Counted from the first letter of the stretch, positions 9,405 through 17,996 are shown. The stretch: DNA of 22,215 bases from Nemertoderma westbladi (GCA_032718475.1 JAUCBJ010000253.1:1-22215), one strand, 5' to 3'. Notes: generated by a model not told the origin, from the letters alone. Made by a program: numbers and translations.

Positions 9405-9601
9405 TAGCTGCAGATTTGTATGATTGGATAGGGGTAACAGGGTAGGCCTATATTTTAAATAGGGCTATATGGGGCAGATACACCGGCAGGTATTAAAGTA
9501 CCGGTATTTATTTGAAATCTGGCAGTCTGGGTATTGTAGAGTAGCAGAGTAGAGGGTTGTGTGGTGGTGTTCTGAGTTCTGAATGTCTGAATTAACCAAA
9601 T
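9405..9601 (-). other. Untranslated leader of the LTR element
   Basis: This stretch lies between the primer binding site and the gag-pol ATG. It contains CCGG inverted repeats around 9484-9505 that could fold into a small hairpin, as leaders used for dimerisation or packaging often do. That role is inference. The gag-pol frame stays open only as far as 9464. Confidence 0.45.
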
Positions 9602-9612
9602 CGCTGCCACCA
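9602..9612 (-). other. Primer binding site, tRNA-Leu type
   Basis: On the element's sense strand the sequence TGGTGGCAGCG is complementary to CGCTGCCACCA. That is the acceptor end plus CCA of a common animal tRNA-Leu (the one whose acceptor starts GGTAGCG), as I recall it. The 11-nt match begins with the obligatory TGG and sits where a primer site should be: downstream of the candidate LTR and upstream of gag. It ends at the base before, where the remembered tRNA no longer matches. Confidence 0.65.
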
Positions 9613-9970
9613 CGCCAATATGATGGTAAGCTGCCAGGATAATATCGTAGGCAGGTAAGAATATGATATATAATATATATTTAATAACAAGTTGGTTAAT
9701 TGGGTAACAACCAGATAAGGTGAATATAATTATTGTATTATATAATAATTATTGCAATGTAGGTGGTAGGCGTACAATACAGCACGGTACAATACTGCTG
9801 TGACGAACTACAGGAATCGGGCAGTAGTAGGTCGGTAGGTACAGAATGGAGAGTCAGTCTGTACCGGGGCTATCCAAGCCTAACTGGTGCTCGGATCTTA
9901 TTGGCTAGAGCAGAGCAATCTCAATATCACTAAGCAGCAGAGCTGCTGGACTGGCGCTATGATTTTTTCA
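9613..9970 (-). mobile_element. Candidate 5' LTR (boundaries approximate)
   Basis: This roughly 350-bp non-coding stretch lies immediately upstream (element sense) of the primer binding site, where an LTR must lie. On the element strand it could start with TG at 9970 and end with CA near 9621, which would leave about 8 nt before the primer site. Without a second LTR to compare, both ends are guesses. It contains AT-rich patches that could serve as promoter or processing signals, but none is diagnostic. Confidence 0.45.
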
Positions 9971-10278
9971 TATATTTGAAATTTCTGGAAAATGATATTA
10001 TTTGAAATTGACCCCTTTCTAAATTCTATGTGTTGGGTCACCTGTTGAGGAAATGGGCTTGTATGTTATTAATGCTATGTTATTAATAATATGTTGTTAA
10101 TAGGTCATACAGTCACAACTTGTAGAATCGCTATCACTTTTTTTAGTTAATGGATTATTTTAATTAACATCCTATAGAAAGATACTGTATTGTTGCAATT
10201 TTAAATCAATTATTTTATATTTTATTTTAAATTATTTTATTTAACTTCAATTTTTATGCTCTTCAACTATTTTAAATT
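9971..10278. other. AT-rich spacer upstream of the FLYWCH frame
   Basis: This is AT-rich DNA with a short run of ATGTTATTAAT-like repeats near 10062-10104. No gene is seen. It may hold the promoter of the FLYWCH-type gene, but no clear core promoter motif stands out. Confidence 0.45.
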
Positions 10279-10449
10279 ATGTCATCATCATCACCTCTCC
10301 TTACTAAGAGGAAATACGCCAAACTTAATTTTAACAACAAGTTGTATAGTATAAAGGTTAAATCCGAAACCTCGATCGTTTGGCGCTGTGTGAATAGGCC
10401 AAAGTGTTTTGGATCTGCTAGAACTTTAATTGATCATTCTGACCCCAGT

Positions 10450-10460
10450 GAATTAAATGG
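10450..10460 (+). repeat. Left target-site duplication of LINE copy A
   Basis: GAATTAAATGG here is repeated exactly at 11055-11065. The two copies bracket the LINE fragment and lie in the FLYWCH reading frame. This is the footprint of target-primed insertion. Confidence 0.85.
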
Positions 10461-11054
10461 GAAAGGCATGGGCAAAGGTAAGTAAGGGAAAGGCATGGGC
10501 AGCCTTGAATAGGCTTTCCAGGATTTGGAAGTCAACGAGAATTAATCGGAAACTTAAGGTCCGATTATTTAGAGCAGCAGTAGTTCCAGAACTCCTCTAT
10601 GGGAGTCCATGCTGGGCTCTAACTGCTGAGGACACCAAATCTCTGGATGGCACATTCACAAAAATGCTACGCCGGGTTCATCTGTGTCAAGTACAATGCA
10701 CACATCTCCAACCAGACACTATATAACATTGGAGGTGTCTTATTGGTTCCCCCAAGCTTGACACTCAGAACAAAGCCGCCTCCGCTTTGCAGGACATTGC
10801 TTTCGCCGTGAGGACCAGCCAGGGCATAATCTTGTGCTTTGGCGGCCTCACGGAGTGAATAGGCATTGTGGACTGCCCGTGACTTTGCAATTGAGATGCA
10901 TCTTAAAGGACACTGGCCTTGAAGATGCGGATGATCTAGTAAATGTCATGGGTGATAGGGAGTTGTGGCGGTGCAAATTTGTCGATAAGCCGGCACAGCA
11001 TTCTTAAAAATGCAGCTGCAATTCAGCATGCCGATCCTAGTAGTCCTAGTAGTA
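10461..11054 (+). mobile_element. RTE-like LINE fragment, copy A
   Basis: This is a 5'-truncated non-LTR retrotransposon. It encodes the region just after the reverse transcriptase core (GKAWAALNRLSRIWKS, then the LLYGSPCWALT block at about 10593-10626), which in RTE-type LINEs follows the polymerase. A one-base insertion near 10683, relative to copy B, breaks the frame. The rest is still recognisable up to a VDKPAQHS* end near 11007. The 3' end is a short TAG/CCTAGTAGT repeat tail (about 11033-11054) instead of poly(A), as is common in RTE elements. The copy is flanked by an exact 11-bp duplication. The 5' end carries a repeated 16-bp block (10459-10474 and 10486-10501). Confidence 0.88.
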
Positions 11055-11065
11055 GAATTAAATGG
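11055..11065 (+). repeat. Right target-site duplication of LINE copy A
   Basis: GAATTAAATGG is identical to 10450-10460 and follows directly after the TAG-repeat tail of the LINE. The host FLYWCH frame resumes here in the original phase. Confidence 0.85.
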
Positions 11066-11410
11066 CCACTAAAAGGACTACCACACTGATGAGACAGATA
11101 TTTCGGTTGCGCAATTTAGACAGGATGTTATGAACCAAACCTCCTCTCCATTTTCTAAATCTACGAAGATAATTTCACATTCTCTGAATTGCTGAGTTCA
11201 CTACAAGCCAAGCAAGCTGAAGTCGAAACGTTACTGGCACAGTTATCGGTGGGAACTGATCCACCTATTAAGAAGTTTGTTAAGATCGAAGCTTTACGTA
11301 AGCGTTTGCGAACGATCACTCAGCAAAGGGCAACCGGCGCTCGTTCCTTAGAAAAATTCATGGAAGCCATTGGGTTTAATCTGGCAGATAAAAATGTTAT
11401 TCCTGAATAA

Positions 11411-11616
11411 AAAAAATTACATCTCATTGGTTATATTGTATCCTGTTATTTTTATAATAGTGAATGATAATGATTGTGTTTGAATTTCTATTAATTATGA
11501 AATAGACGTATGTTATTGTGTTATACAGTAGCTTATTGTGATAATTATAATTATAATTTTAATGAATAATTATTGTGATTAAAGTACCTGGTCATTTCAT
11601 TCATTGTCAACCATGA
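11411..11616. other. AT-rich spacer
   Basis: No gene or clear repeat is seen between the FLYWCH remnant and the minisatellites. Confidence 0.5.
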
Positions 11617-11729
11617 GCCGAAACTTCCACATTGAAACGTCCAGGCCGAATCGTCCGGGCCGAAACGTCCGGGCCGAATCGTCCGGCCCGAAACGTCCTG
11701 GGCCGAAACGTCCTAGGCCGAAACGTCGG
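11617..11729 (+). repeat. GC-rich minisatellite, 14-15 bp unit, about 8 copies
   Basis: The unit is roughly GCCGAAACGTCCGG. It alternates GAAACG and GAATCG and has variant ends (CCAG, CCGG, CCTGG, CCTAG). The block is GC-rich in AT-rich surroundings. Read on the minus strand it encodes a short repeating RFGP/RTIRPG-like peptide inside a 74-codon frame, but the repeat itself explains that frame. Confidence 0.85.
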
Positions 11730-11735
11730 TATACC

Positions 11736-11883
11736 AGTTGAAAGAGCAGTATAATTGGCAATAATGTACAACAGTAGACAATCGTAAATAGTTGAAAGAG
11801 CAGTATAATTGGTAATATGTGCAGTAGACAATCGTAAACAGTTGAAAGAGCAGTATAATTGGCAATAATGTACAGTACACAGA
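11736..11883 (+). repeat. Minisatellite, 50-54 bp unit, about 2.7 copies
   Basis: The block AGTTGAAAGAGCAGTATAAT begins at 11736, 11790 and 11840. Each is followed by TGG(C/T)AATA and, in the first two, by CAGTAGACAATCGTAAA. The first period is 54 and the second 50, because the middle copy lost four bases. The array starts six bases after the GC-rich minisatellite ends. Confidence 0.85.
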
Positions 11884-12762
11884 GTACACTGTGTATAAAT
11901 GTAATAGAATAAAGAAGTTAACGAGTAATTATGTTTAATGGTTAAAGAAAAACATTAGAAAAATAAATTACACATAACCTATTCAAATCTTGTCACTTTC
12001 CGTGGTGCGGTGCGCTGGTTGGTGATGAACCTAATATAAGGAAGTCCTGTTTCAGAATTGGCATCCCTATGGGCTGAAAAATCCTAACTTACTTAAATGT
12101 TGAAGTTGTCGAAGTCATCAGATGTGTGGTGGTGATGATGTATTATATTCAAATTTTAGAAAAATGTCCCCTTTAAAAGAAATTATATACTTATATTTTT
12201 GTGTTGATATTTCATATTCGCTATTCGGTTTATAATAATTTGTTAACGTTAAATAAGGAATCAATATCTTATTTGAAAAGTCATAGGCTAAAGTAAATAA
12301 CGCGTCAGCATATTTACTCAAAGTCTAAGTTCTAATTTATGTTAGTGTTACAATAACGCATCGGGGGGTAACATTATTAATAACGTGTATATTTTGTACT
12401 GTACAGTAAGTCCGCGTAGTACGTCGGTTAATCTAGTAGGCTGATTCGTGTAAAAACCTAACTGCAGATACTTTCTGTAAGAAATTATGTAATTTATTTG
12501 TCCATAGGTTTATATCGTTCCCTTTACTAAACTCGTTCATAGCATCCACTATGCTGCTGCAGCAGTATCTAATGCACTGTGTTTGTGGATTATTTTATAT
12601 ATTATATGTAAAATGTTATAATATCTTTATTTTAATTTTTGATTTTATCTTTATGTAGGCCTAGAAGTTATTTTAATAAAGAATAATGTTGTTTTGAAAA
12701 ACAACTGACATTTAATCACCAAAAATGTTTTTTTTTTTTGTTTTCTTTTGGCACTTCCTAAA
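11884..12762. other. Intergenic DNA, no gene seen
   Basis: This is AT-rich. Frames of fewer than 70 codons on the minus strand are low-complexity and resemble nothing known. A T-run lies at about 12730-12739, and a short CTGCTGCAGCAG palindrome near 12552-12565. Confidence 0.5.
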
Positions 12763-12960
12763 GGCCGGTTTGCACGTAGAAAATTTGATGGCAAAATGTT
12801 CACCAATAGCAACATAATTTTGAACAACTTAACTTGTTCGCAGTGCAAACGCGGCAATATACTTTTTACAGGAACTTCGTTTTTACACGGAGCAACTTGA
12901 TCAACAACCTGAGCTTTTCACAAATTTGCTGAGAAAGTTGCTGAAAAAGTTGCCGCGTGT
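12763..12960. repeat. MITE-like inverted-repeat stretch
   Basis: GCCGGTTTGCAC (12764-12775) faces GTGCAAACGCGGC (12843-12855), which is complementary apart from one inserted base. A second facing pair follows: ACACGGAGCAAC (about 12887-12898) against GTTGCCGCGTGT (12949-12960), with two mismatches. The interior repeats short AGTTGCTGA-like words. The layout suggests a non-autonomous DNA transposon cut short by the LINE copy that begins at 12961. No transposase is present. Confidence 0.45.
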
Positions 12961-13874
12961 ACTACTACTAGGATCGGCATGCTGCATTGCAGCTGCATTT
13001 TTAAGAATGCTGTGCCGGCTTGTCGACAAAATTGCGCCGCCACAACTCCCTATCACCCATGACATTTGCTAGATCATCCGCATCTTCAAGGCCAGTGTCC
13101 TTTAAGATGCGTCTCAAGAAAGTCATGGGCTGTCCACCATGCTTATTCACTCCATGAGGCCGCCAAAGTACAAGATTATGCACGGTCCTCACGGCGAAAG
13201 CAATGTCCTGCAAAGCGGAGGCGATTTTGTTCTAGTGTCAAGCTTGGCGGAACCAATGAGACACCTCCAATGTTATATACTGTCTGGTTGGAGATGTGTG
13301 CATTGAACTTGACACAATGAACCCGGCGTAGCATTCTTGCGAATGTGCCATCCAGAGATTTGGTGTCCTCATCAGTTAGAGCCCAGCATGGACTCCCATA
13401 GAGGAGTACTGGAACTACTGCTGCTCTAAATAACCGGACCTTAAGTTTCCGATTAATTCTCGGTGACTTCCAAATCCTGGAAAGCCTATTCAAGGCTGCC
13501 CATGCCTTTCCCTTACGTATTCGAAGGTCCTCACCTGACTTCCGGATCCATGATCCCAGGTAACAGAAGTCATCCACATGCTCAAGCATACCATCTTTTG
13601 AGCTTATGCTCATCCGATCAGAGACTTGCTGAGGACTTTCAAAGTTAACTGTCAAAATTTTGGTCTTTCTGGAGTTAATAAAAAGACCAACACTAGAAGC
13701 AGCATGTTCTAATGAGCTGAGGAGCCGTTGGGCTCCCTCTAGTGATTCTGAGAGTACTCCTAAGTCATCAGCAAAGTCTACATCAGTTAGGTACTTGGCA
13801 GGATTTCCTCGACTTCCGGAGCCAGTAGGTGGAGTTATCATCACCCCATCATCATTATGATGATCTAAGGACAT
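12961..13874 (-). mobile_element. RTE-like LINE fragment, copy B
   Basis: This minus-strand copy covers the end of a non-LTR reverse transcriptase. The main frame (13874-13176, 232 codons) has the polymerase motif FADD at residues 34-37. It then has an ILTVN strand and the post-RT block with LLYGSPCWALT, shared with copies A and C. The frame is broken near 13190: relative to copy A, five bases are missing after FRRED. A second frame (13213-13001) then continues with the VLWRPHG, KDTGLEDADD and DRELW blocks typical of RTE C-termini, up to a shared PAQHS stop. The 3' tail is (TAG)n at 12961-12971. The endonuclease and early RT motifs are missing, so the copy is 5'-truncated near 13874. I see no target-site duplication. 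Confidence 0.88.
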
Positions 13875-15270
13875 GAAAAAGGCTATTTCTCCGCCAATTT
13901 TAACTGAAATCTATATTCCAGAACCTATATTCCAAATTTCGACAAATGTCAACAAAATTTGTTGGCTTGGTTATTTTCTCACCAGGGGAGCGGCTCGGAA
14001 TTCTAAGATATTAGCAACTCTAACATTATTAAATCTAACCCTTCGACGGACACGGCGGACAAAAAACCGTCATTTTTTCGACAATTTTAAAATTTTTTTG
14101 AAAGGCGCTCTACAGTGGCTCGAAAAAACCCTAGGTTATTGCTTAGCCGACGCCGGGATACGATAGAAGGGATTAATTAGTGAATTCGTTTTTTTTTTCA
14201 AAAAAGATTACCACGCCTTTTTTCCGAAAATGTCCGTCAAAGTTTAAAAAAACGGACAAAATGACTTTGCGGGATCCGCTATAACTCGGCTAATATTAAT
14301 CGTACGGGGACGAAAGTAACGCGGTTGGAAAGGGGAAGAGTGGTACTACCTTCGTATCGAATGGGGGTAAGATATTTATTAAAATTTCGGGTGGAAAAAG
14401 GGGCTGTAAATTTGTACGTTTTTGTCCGTCTTTTTTGGAAAACTTATTTCCGAAATGTTTAATTCGACAACGCGGGTAGGAATCCACTAATTCTTTTATG
14501 AAACTCGTAGAAGACCATTGGGGCTACGTTCCTATCGAATGGGGGTACATAAAATATATGTCGGCAATAGGGGCCAAAAAGGGCCAGAATTTGTAAAGTA
14601 GTTTTTATCGAATAATTTTTTATTTTTAACTTTAGTTGGTTAAGGTACATTCTATACAGTCAATATCCATACGGGGAATTCAAATATGCTATCGGTTTTG
14701 TTCCAAGGATGATATTAAAAAAATGAGGGCCAAAATTATAATTTCGCGCTTCAAACTTGCTTCGCGGGAAATCGTCTAGCTCGAAAACTACTTAACTTAC
14801 GGGAGATTTGTTTACACAGACTTATAGTGCGTTAAATTATCTATCTAACAGCGTTAATCACAGCGCCGGAGGTATTATAAAACTGGAGCGGCAGGCGATC
14901 GTGTGAAATATAATATTTATAAAAAGGGACGAAAAATTTTTTTTTTTAACAAATCGCTATTCCATTATAATTTAGCGTATTGCGCCAAAAGTACCTGTAA
15001 AAAGTATCAAATTAACTCCGCTATCTTTTATCTTAACATATATAATTAAAATTACGAATTTTAAGGGTCGAAAAATATCGCGTTATTTTGGCCCTTTTTT
15101 TAAATTTTTTGAGGCCAAAAATAACCCCTTCTCAAAAGATTAAGAAAAAAATTACGGCAAAGAATATACCAATTTTATTGAATTTGGACCACCAGAACCG
15201 AAGTTACAGTAGAGCGATTTTAGTGAAAAAATAAAAATAATTTTTTTTGCAAAAAAATTAAGAATGGTCA
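13875..15270. other. Anonymous AT-rich DNA with dispersed short repeats
   Basis: No convincing gene is seen. A 97-codon plus-strand frame (to 14166) and 63-codon minus frames resemble nothing known. TATCGAATGGGGGTA occurs at 14355-14369 and 14533-14547, 178 bp apart, with loosely similar downstream sequence (AATAGGGGCC or GAAAAAGGGGC). TGTCCGT (14231-14237) faces ACGGACA (14252-14258). The word GTCCGT and its complement recur around 14045-14435. The style suggests an old, diverged tandem or mobile repeat. Confidence 0.4.
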
Positions 15271-15343
15271 GGTCAATATTGGATTTCGAACCCGCGAACT
15301 TAGGTTTCATTAACGTGATTGATAACCACTAGACTATGTGACC
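15271..15343 (-). repeat. tRNA-like sequence, pseudogene or SINE head
   Basis: Read on the minus strand this is 73 nt, the size of a tRNA. It starts GGTCACA and ends ATTGACC, which pair at 5 of 7 acceptor positions. An A box, TAGTCTAGTGG, and a B box, GGTTCGAAATCC (one base longer than consensus), sit at about the right places. The anticodon arm and T stem do not pair well, so it is not a working tRNA. A tRNA pseudogene or the head of a tRNA-derived SINE fits best. Confidence 0.5.
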
Positions 15344-16169
15344 AAGAGAATTTGAAATTTTCGAGTGACTATTTTTAAACATCAATAACTTCGGTTCTAC
15401 GGGGCCGTTTAATCTGAAACTTTTTTCATTGGATAGAGGATAGATTGCAGTGTGTGAAATAGGATAAAACTTGGGAAAAGACTTATGTGCACTTAGTGCA
15501 AAATGCACTTAAATAGTGAACATTTTTTCGATATTTCAAACACTATTATTTCCAGTTCTATTCATCGTAGAATGTTATTTTTTGGATTAAAATGTAGTTT
15601 GGAATGATTTCTAACTATAATCGTAACATTTGTTTAACTTTTTATGTCTATAAAGTGACTTAAAAATGTCCATGAATATGGTCCAAAATCGCAAATCCAG
15701 ATTTATTAAATTGGATTTTTGACACTTTTAGCGACTGACACTTGATCATACACCATCGTAGATCGGTAGAGGATAAACATAAGTTTGTTAAATAAGAGCC
15801 ACCATTACGATCTGCTAAAGTGCATTTGTACAAATAAGTGTGCAAAAGTGCAAATTTTTTAATAAGGTCAAATTATATAGTATTGGATTATTTTCTTTGC
15901 AGATACTTTATTTTCATCTTAATATGTTGTTTGAACCTTACTGAGCGCATTAGGGGATATGCGTACAAATAAGCGGCCCTTATGAGGCTTCGATTGGGTA
16001 AATTAATAAAACATAAGGTTGTATAGTATAATATTCTAAAAACCAGTGTGATATTAAATGCACTTTAAATAATAAATAGAGATCAAATAACAATTGGACC
16101 ACACAATTAAAAACTCGCACAATTTTGTACTTATTATATTGCTTCAAATTAATTCAACAGTGGATATTT
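15344..16169. other. Intergenic DNA, no gene seen
   Basis: This is AT-rich. It has a local run of GTGCA/TGCACTT words (15487-15511) and the related AAGTGCA near 15819-15852. No gene or RNA was recognised. Confidence 0.45.
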
Positions 16170-16241
16170 GGGGGAAGTTACAGTGCGCATTCGGGGGAAG
16201 TTTGGTGAACTGCATTTATGCAGTGAATCCAAACTTCCCCC
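16170..16241. repeat. Perfect 13-bp-armed hairpin plus arm copy
   Basis: GGGGGAAGTTTGG (16193-16205) and CCAAACTTCCCCC (16229-16241) are exactly complementary. Inside, CTGCAT (16210-16215) and ATGCAG (16218-16223) form a second perfect stem, separated from the first by TGAA and TGAAT. A further copy of the left-arm start, GGGGGAAGTT, lies at 16170-16179. As RNA or cruciform DNA this would be a stable two-segment hairpin. No known RNA family was recognised. Confidence 0.8.
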
Positions 16242-17145
16242 TTTGATATATCATATACTTAAGACATGCTAGGGTGTCGGGGAAATATTTGTTACTGTCA
16301 CACTTTGCTTCCATTTATCCTATCCTTTATTATTACCCCAGTCAGATAAGAGATAATAAATCAGTAAAAACTAAACTAAACTATCTTTCATGCAAACAAA
16401 TTTCTAACTAAAGACGGGTCAATGACCATGACCATGGAAATAATTTTATATATAATTGTATATCAACTATTTGGGGAGGCTTCCAAGTTAAACCCGAAAA
16501 CAATTATTTTGTTACATAGTAAATAACGTTGTATGTTCTTCTTCCTCTCATAATAAAATATAAATGAAATATCTCAGATCGCTATGCCCTGTAACATTTC
16601 ACAACCAAAATATTTAAGTGTGAAAAGTGTAGGCCTACCACACTCCGCCCAAACAACCGCAAACGCATAGCCAACAAATTTAACAAAAGGTTACATACAT
16701 GTTGTGTTCATGACGAGATGAGTGAAAATTGATCGCGTAATATAAAGTAAAAAATTAAGAGACGGGCTGGCTCTCCTCCACTTTCTTACCCAATGGATAT
16801 GTTGTTGTAATAATCTAATATTGGGGCGGCTTTCTCTCGGTTATTCTTATAACGATGTTAAGTAGCTAAAAAAATAATTTTCACCCAATTTTAGGGTCCA
16901 GAAACACAAAAATGTGAGGTTCAATTTGGGGGTGCTACCCTAAAAGTAAAACTAAATATAAGTGAAACTATTCAATATTTTTTCTCCAAATTGAATATAA
17001 TTTATTATTTCCAAATCTACCACTAGATTATTTGGTGATTCTAATTGGCTACCATTTAGGTGTTTGTATAGGAAACTGATTAAACTCACTACTACATTAC
17101 TTCTTCTAAACCGGAGAGTAAATATACAAATCTATGTTTCTCTAA
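16242..17145. other. Intergenic DNA, no gene seen
   Basis: This is AT-rich, with one TAGGCCTA palindrome at 16630-16637. I see no supported gene, RNA or repeat. Confidence 0.5.
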
Positions 17146-17406
17146 GAGGAAATACTTATAATCCAAGAATTACGCATCCGCCAACATAATTGTATTTTTC
17201 TTACCAATGTTAGTAGATTTTGCCGGGTGGTGAGAGTTCAAAATCGTACCACAATTCCTGAGTGTGCATCTCTAGTAGAATATCGAGCTCCCCTACGTTC
17301 ACTGCCACTCTGTTTTCGGCCAGGGGGCCCGCTGTCGGAAAAACCTTTCAAGCGATTTGGATGGACCCCAGAGGAGTGTCATAAACAGGTTTGCGAGGTA
17401 TATTAA
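17146..17406 (+). other. Unexplained 86-codon open frame, possible exon
   Basis: The frame is open from after a TAA (17143-17145) to a TAA (17404-17406) and has no in-frame ATG, so it would have to be an internal exon or a remnant. From 17221 on, GC content and residue mix look protein-like, with a PGGPLSEKPFKRFGWTPEEC stretch near the end. A pyrimidine-rich tract ending in TTAG or TAGTAG (17191-17216) could be a splice acceptor, and GAG|GTATAT at about 17397 a donor. The family is unrecognised. Part of an old mobile element is an equal possibility. Confidence 0.25.
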
Positions 17407-17890
17407 TCTCCGATAACAACTAGACAGCTTTTTACCTCACCAATAATATACCAATAAAGTTATCTCGACTACGTTGAGAACAACGTACTAACCAATAACA
17501 CCTATTAAGTCAAATACACCGATAGGATGAGGTGATGTTTGATGTAGAACTACACTCAAGAATTAAGTCCATACCAAACATGAATAAATATAAATATAAC
17601 AATAACACCAACATCTGGTTAATCCACCGTAGGCACATTACTCATCGTTGTACTAATCAAAGACAATCGAGAGCTATACTTATATAACTTCCACACCATA
17701 TTATTGCAATAGGGTTAAACCCTATAAATGTTTGCTCTCTGTCAATGTATGTATGGACACTCTATACTTCTATATTCATATATCATCGCATATTGGTTTA
17801 ATATTATTACTCACAACCAACCAGTACGGTATTACATAGTTAAACTCAGTTTACAGAAAATCAATTCAAACAAGTTAGTTAAAACTTTCC
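17407..17890. other. Intergenic DNA, no gene seen
   Basis: This is AT-rich. A 73-codon plus-strand frame (17728-17949) runs into the tRNA-like repeat and looks like chance. The part nearest the tRNA-like head may be the body of a minus-strand SINE. Confidence 0.4.
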
Positions 17891-17996
17891 TTTGGCACAG
17901 CTTTGCAAAGAGCTGTGCAATGACCTCCATGGCGGGATCGAACTGGTGACCTCCGGGTTGGAAGTGTAGCACTCTAACCATTCAGCTGGCGGCTCA
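17891..17996 (-). repeat. tRNA-derived SINE head with following hairpin
   Basis: On the minus strand, AGCTGAATGGTTAGAGTGC resembles a tRNA A-box region, and AGTTCGATCCC about 30 nt later matches a B box. CTTCCAACC between them recalls the anticodon loop of tRNA-Gly(UCC)-related SINEs, but the stem does not pair. Just downstream an 8-bp perfect hairpin (GCACAGCT, 17895-17902, with AGCTGTGC, 17911-17918) follows. No poly(A) or tail repeat is evident, so the extent is uncertain. Confidence 0.55.

Larger units (their letters stand above)
4384..9970 (-). mobile_element. Ty3-like LTR retrotransposon, 3' LTR not seen
   Basis: On the minus strand the order is: candidate 5' LTR (9970-9613), primer binding site (9612-9602), a leader of about 200 nt, a gag-protease-RT-RNase H frame (9404-5967), then an integrase frame (5922-4384). 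RT and RNase H before integrase is the Ty3/gypsy order. Tether-like RNase H, HHCC and DD35E integrase motifs are all complete. Both long frames have no stop or frameshift, which suggests a young copy. Its style (variant xADD polymerase motif, Cys motif after RNase H, long zinc knuckle) resembles a Ty3-like lineage I recall from aquatic invertebrates. That recollection is not verified. There is no env-like frame. The 3' LTR could not be found, so the true downstream end is unknown. Confidence 0.88.
10279..11410 (+). pseudogene. FLYWCH zinc-finger gene broken by LINE insertion
   Basis: The ATG at 10279 opens a frame whose residues 12-50 look like the first half of a FLYWCH zinc finger: a short beta hairpin with NNKLYSI, then VWRC with W35 and C37, then C43. 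FLYWCH domains bind DNA or proteins and occur in host regulators and in MULE-type transposases. After residue 57 the frame runs into a 594-bp LINE fragment. Skipping the insertion, the same phase resumes at 11055, meets one TAA (11070-11072), and then encodes a YHTDE block and FRQDVMN, which fits the usual His-containing end of a FLYWCH domain and the helix after it. That frame ends at a TGA (11193-11195). A different frame (11159-11410) continues with a helical, Gln/Lys/Arg-rich stretch, so a frameshift is also present. The final TAA overlaps an AATAAA followed by a short A-run. No transposase domain is visible. Most likely a dead gene or retrocopy. Confidence 0.7.

Noticed and set aside
9429-9446. 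Sequence close to the I-SceI homing-endonuclease site (15 of 18 bases)
   Set aside because: No homing endonuclease or intron is present, and the place is an element leader. Chance similarity is the simplest view.
11607-11831. 74-codon minus frame with a repeating RFGP-like peptide
   Set aside because: It is created by the two minisatellites. There is no sign of a gene around it.
13865-13880. Possible target duplication of LINE copy B (GAAAAAG near both ends)
   Set aside because: Only seven bases match and they are not at the exact edges of the element.
13873-14166. 97-codon plus-strand frame
   Set aside because: There is no homology or domain, the composition follows the surrounding AT-rich repeat-like DNA, and it starts inside the LINE boundary.
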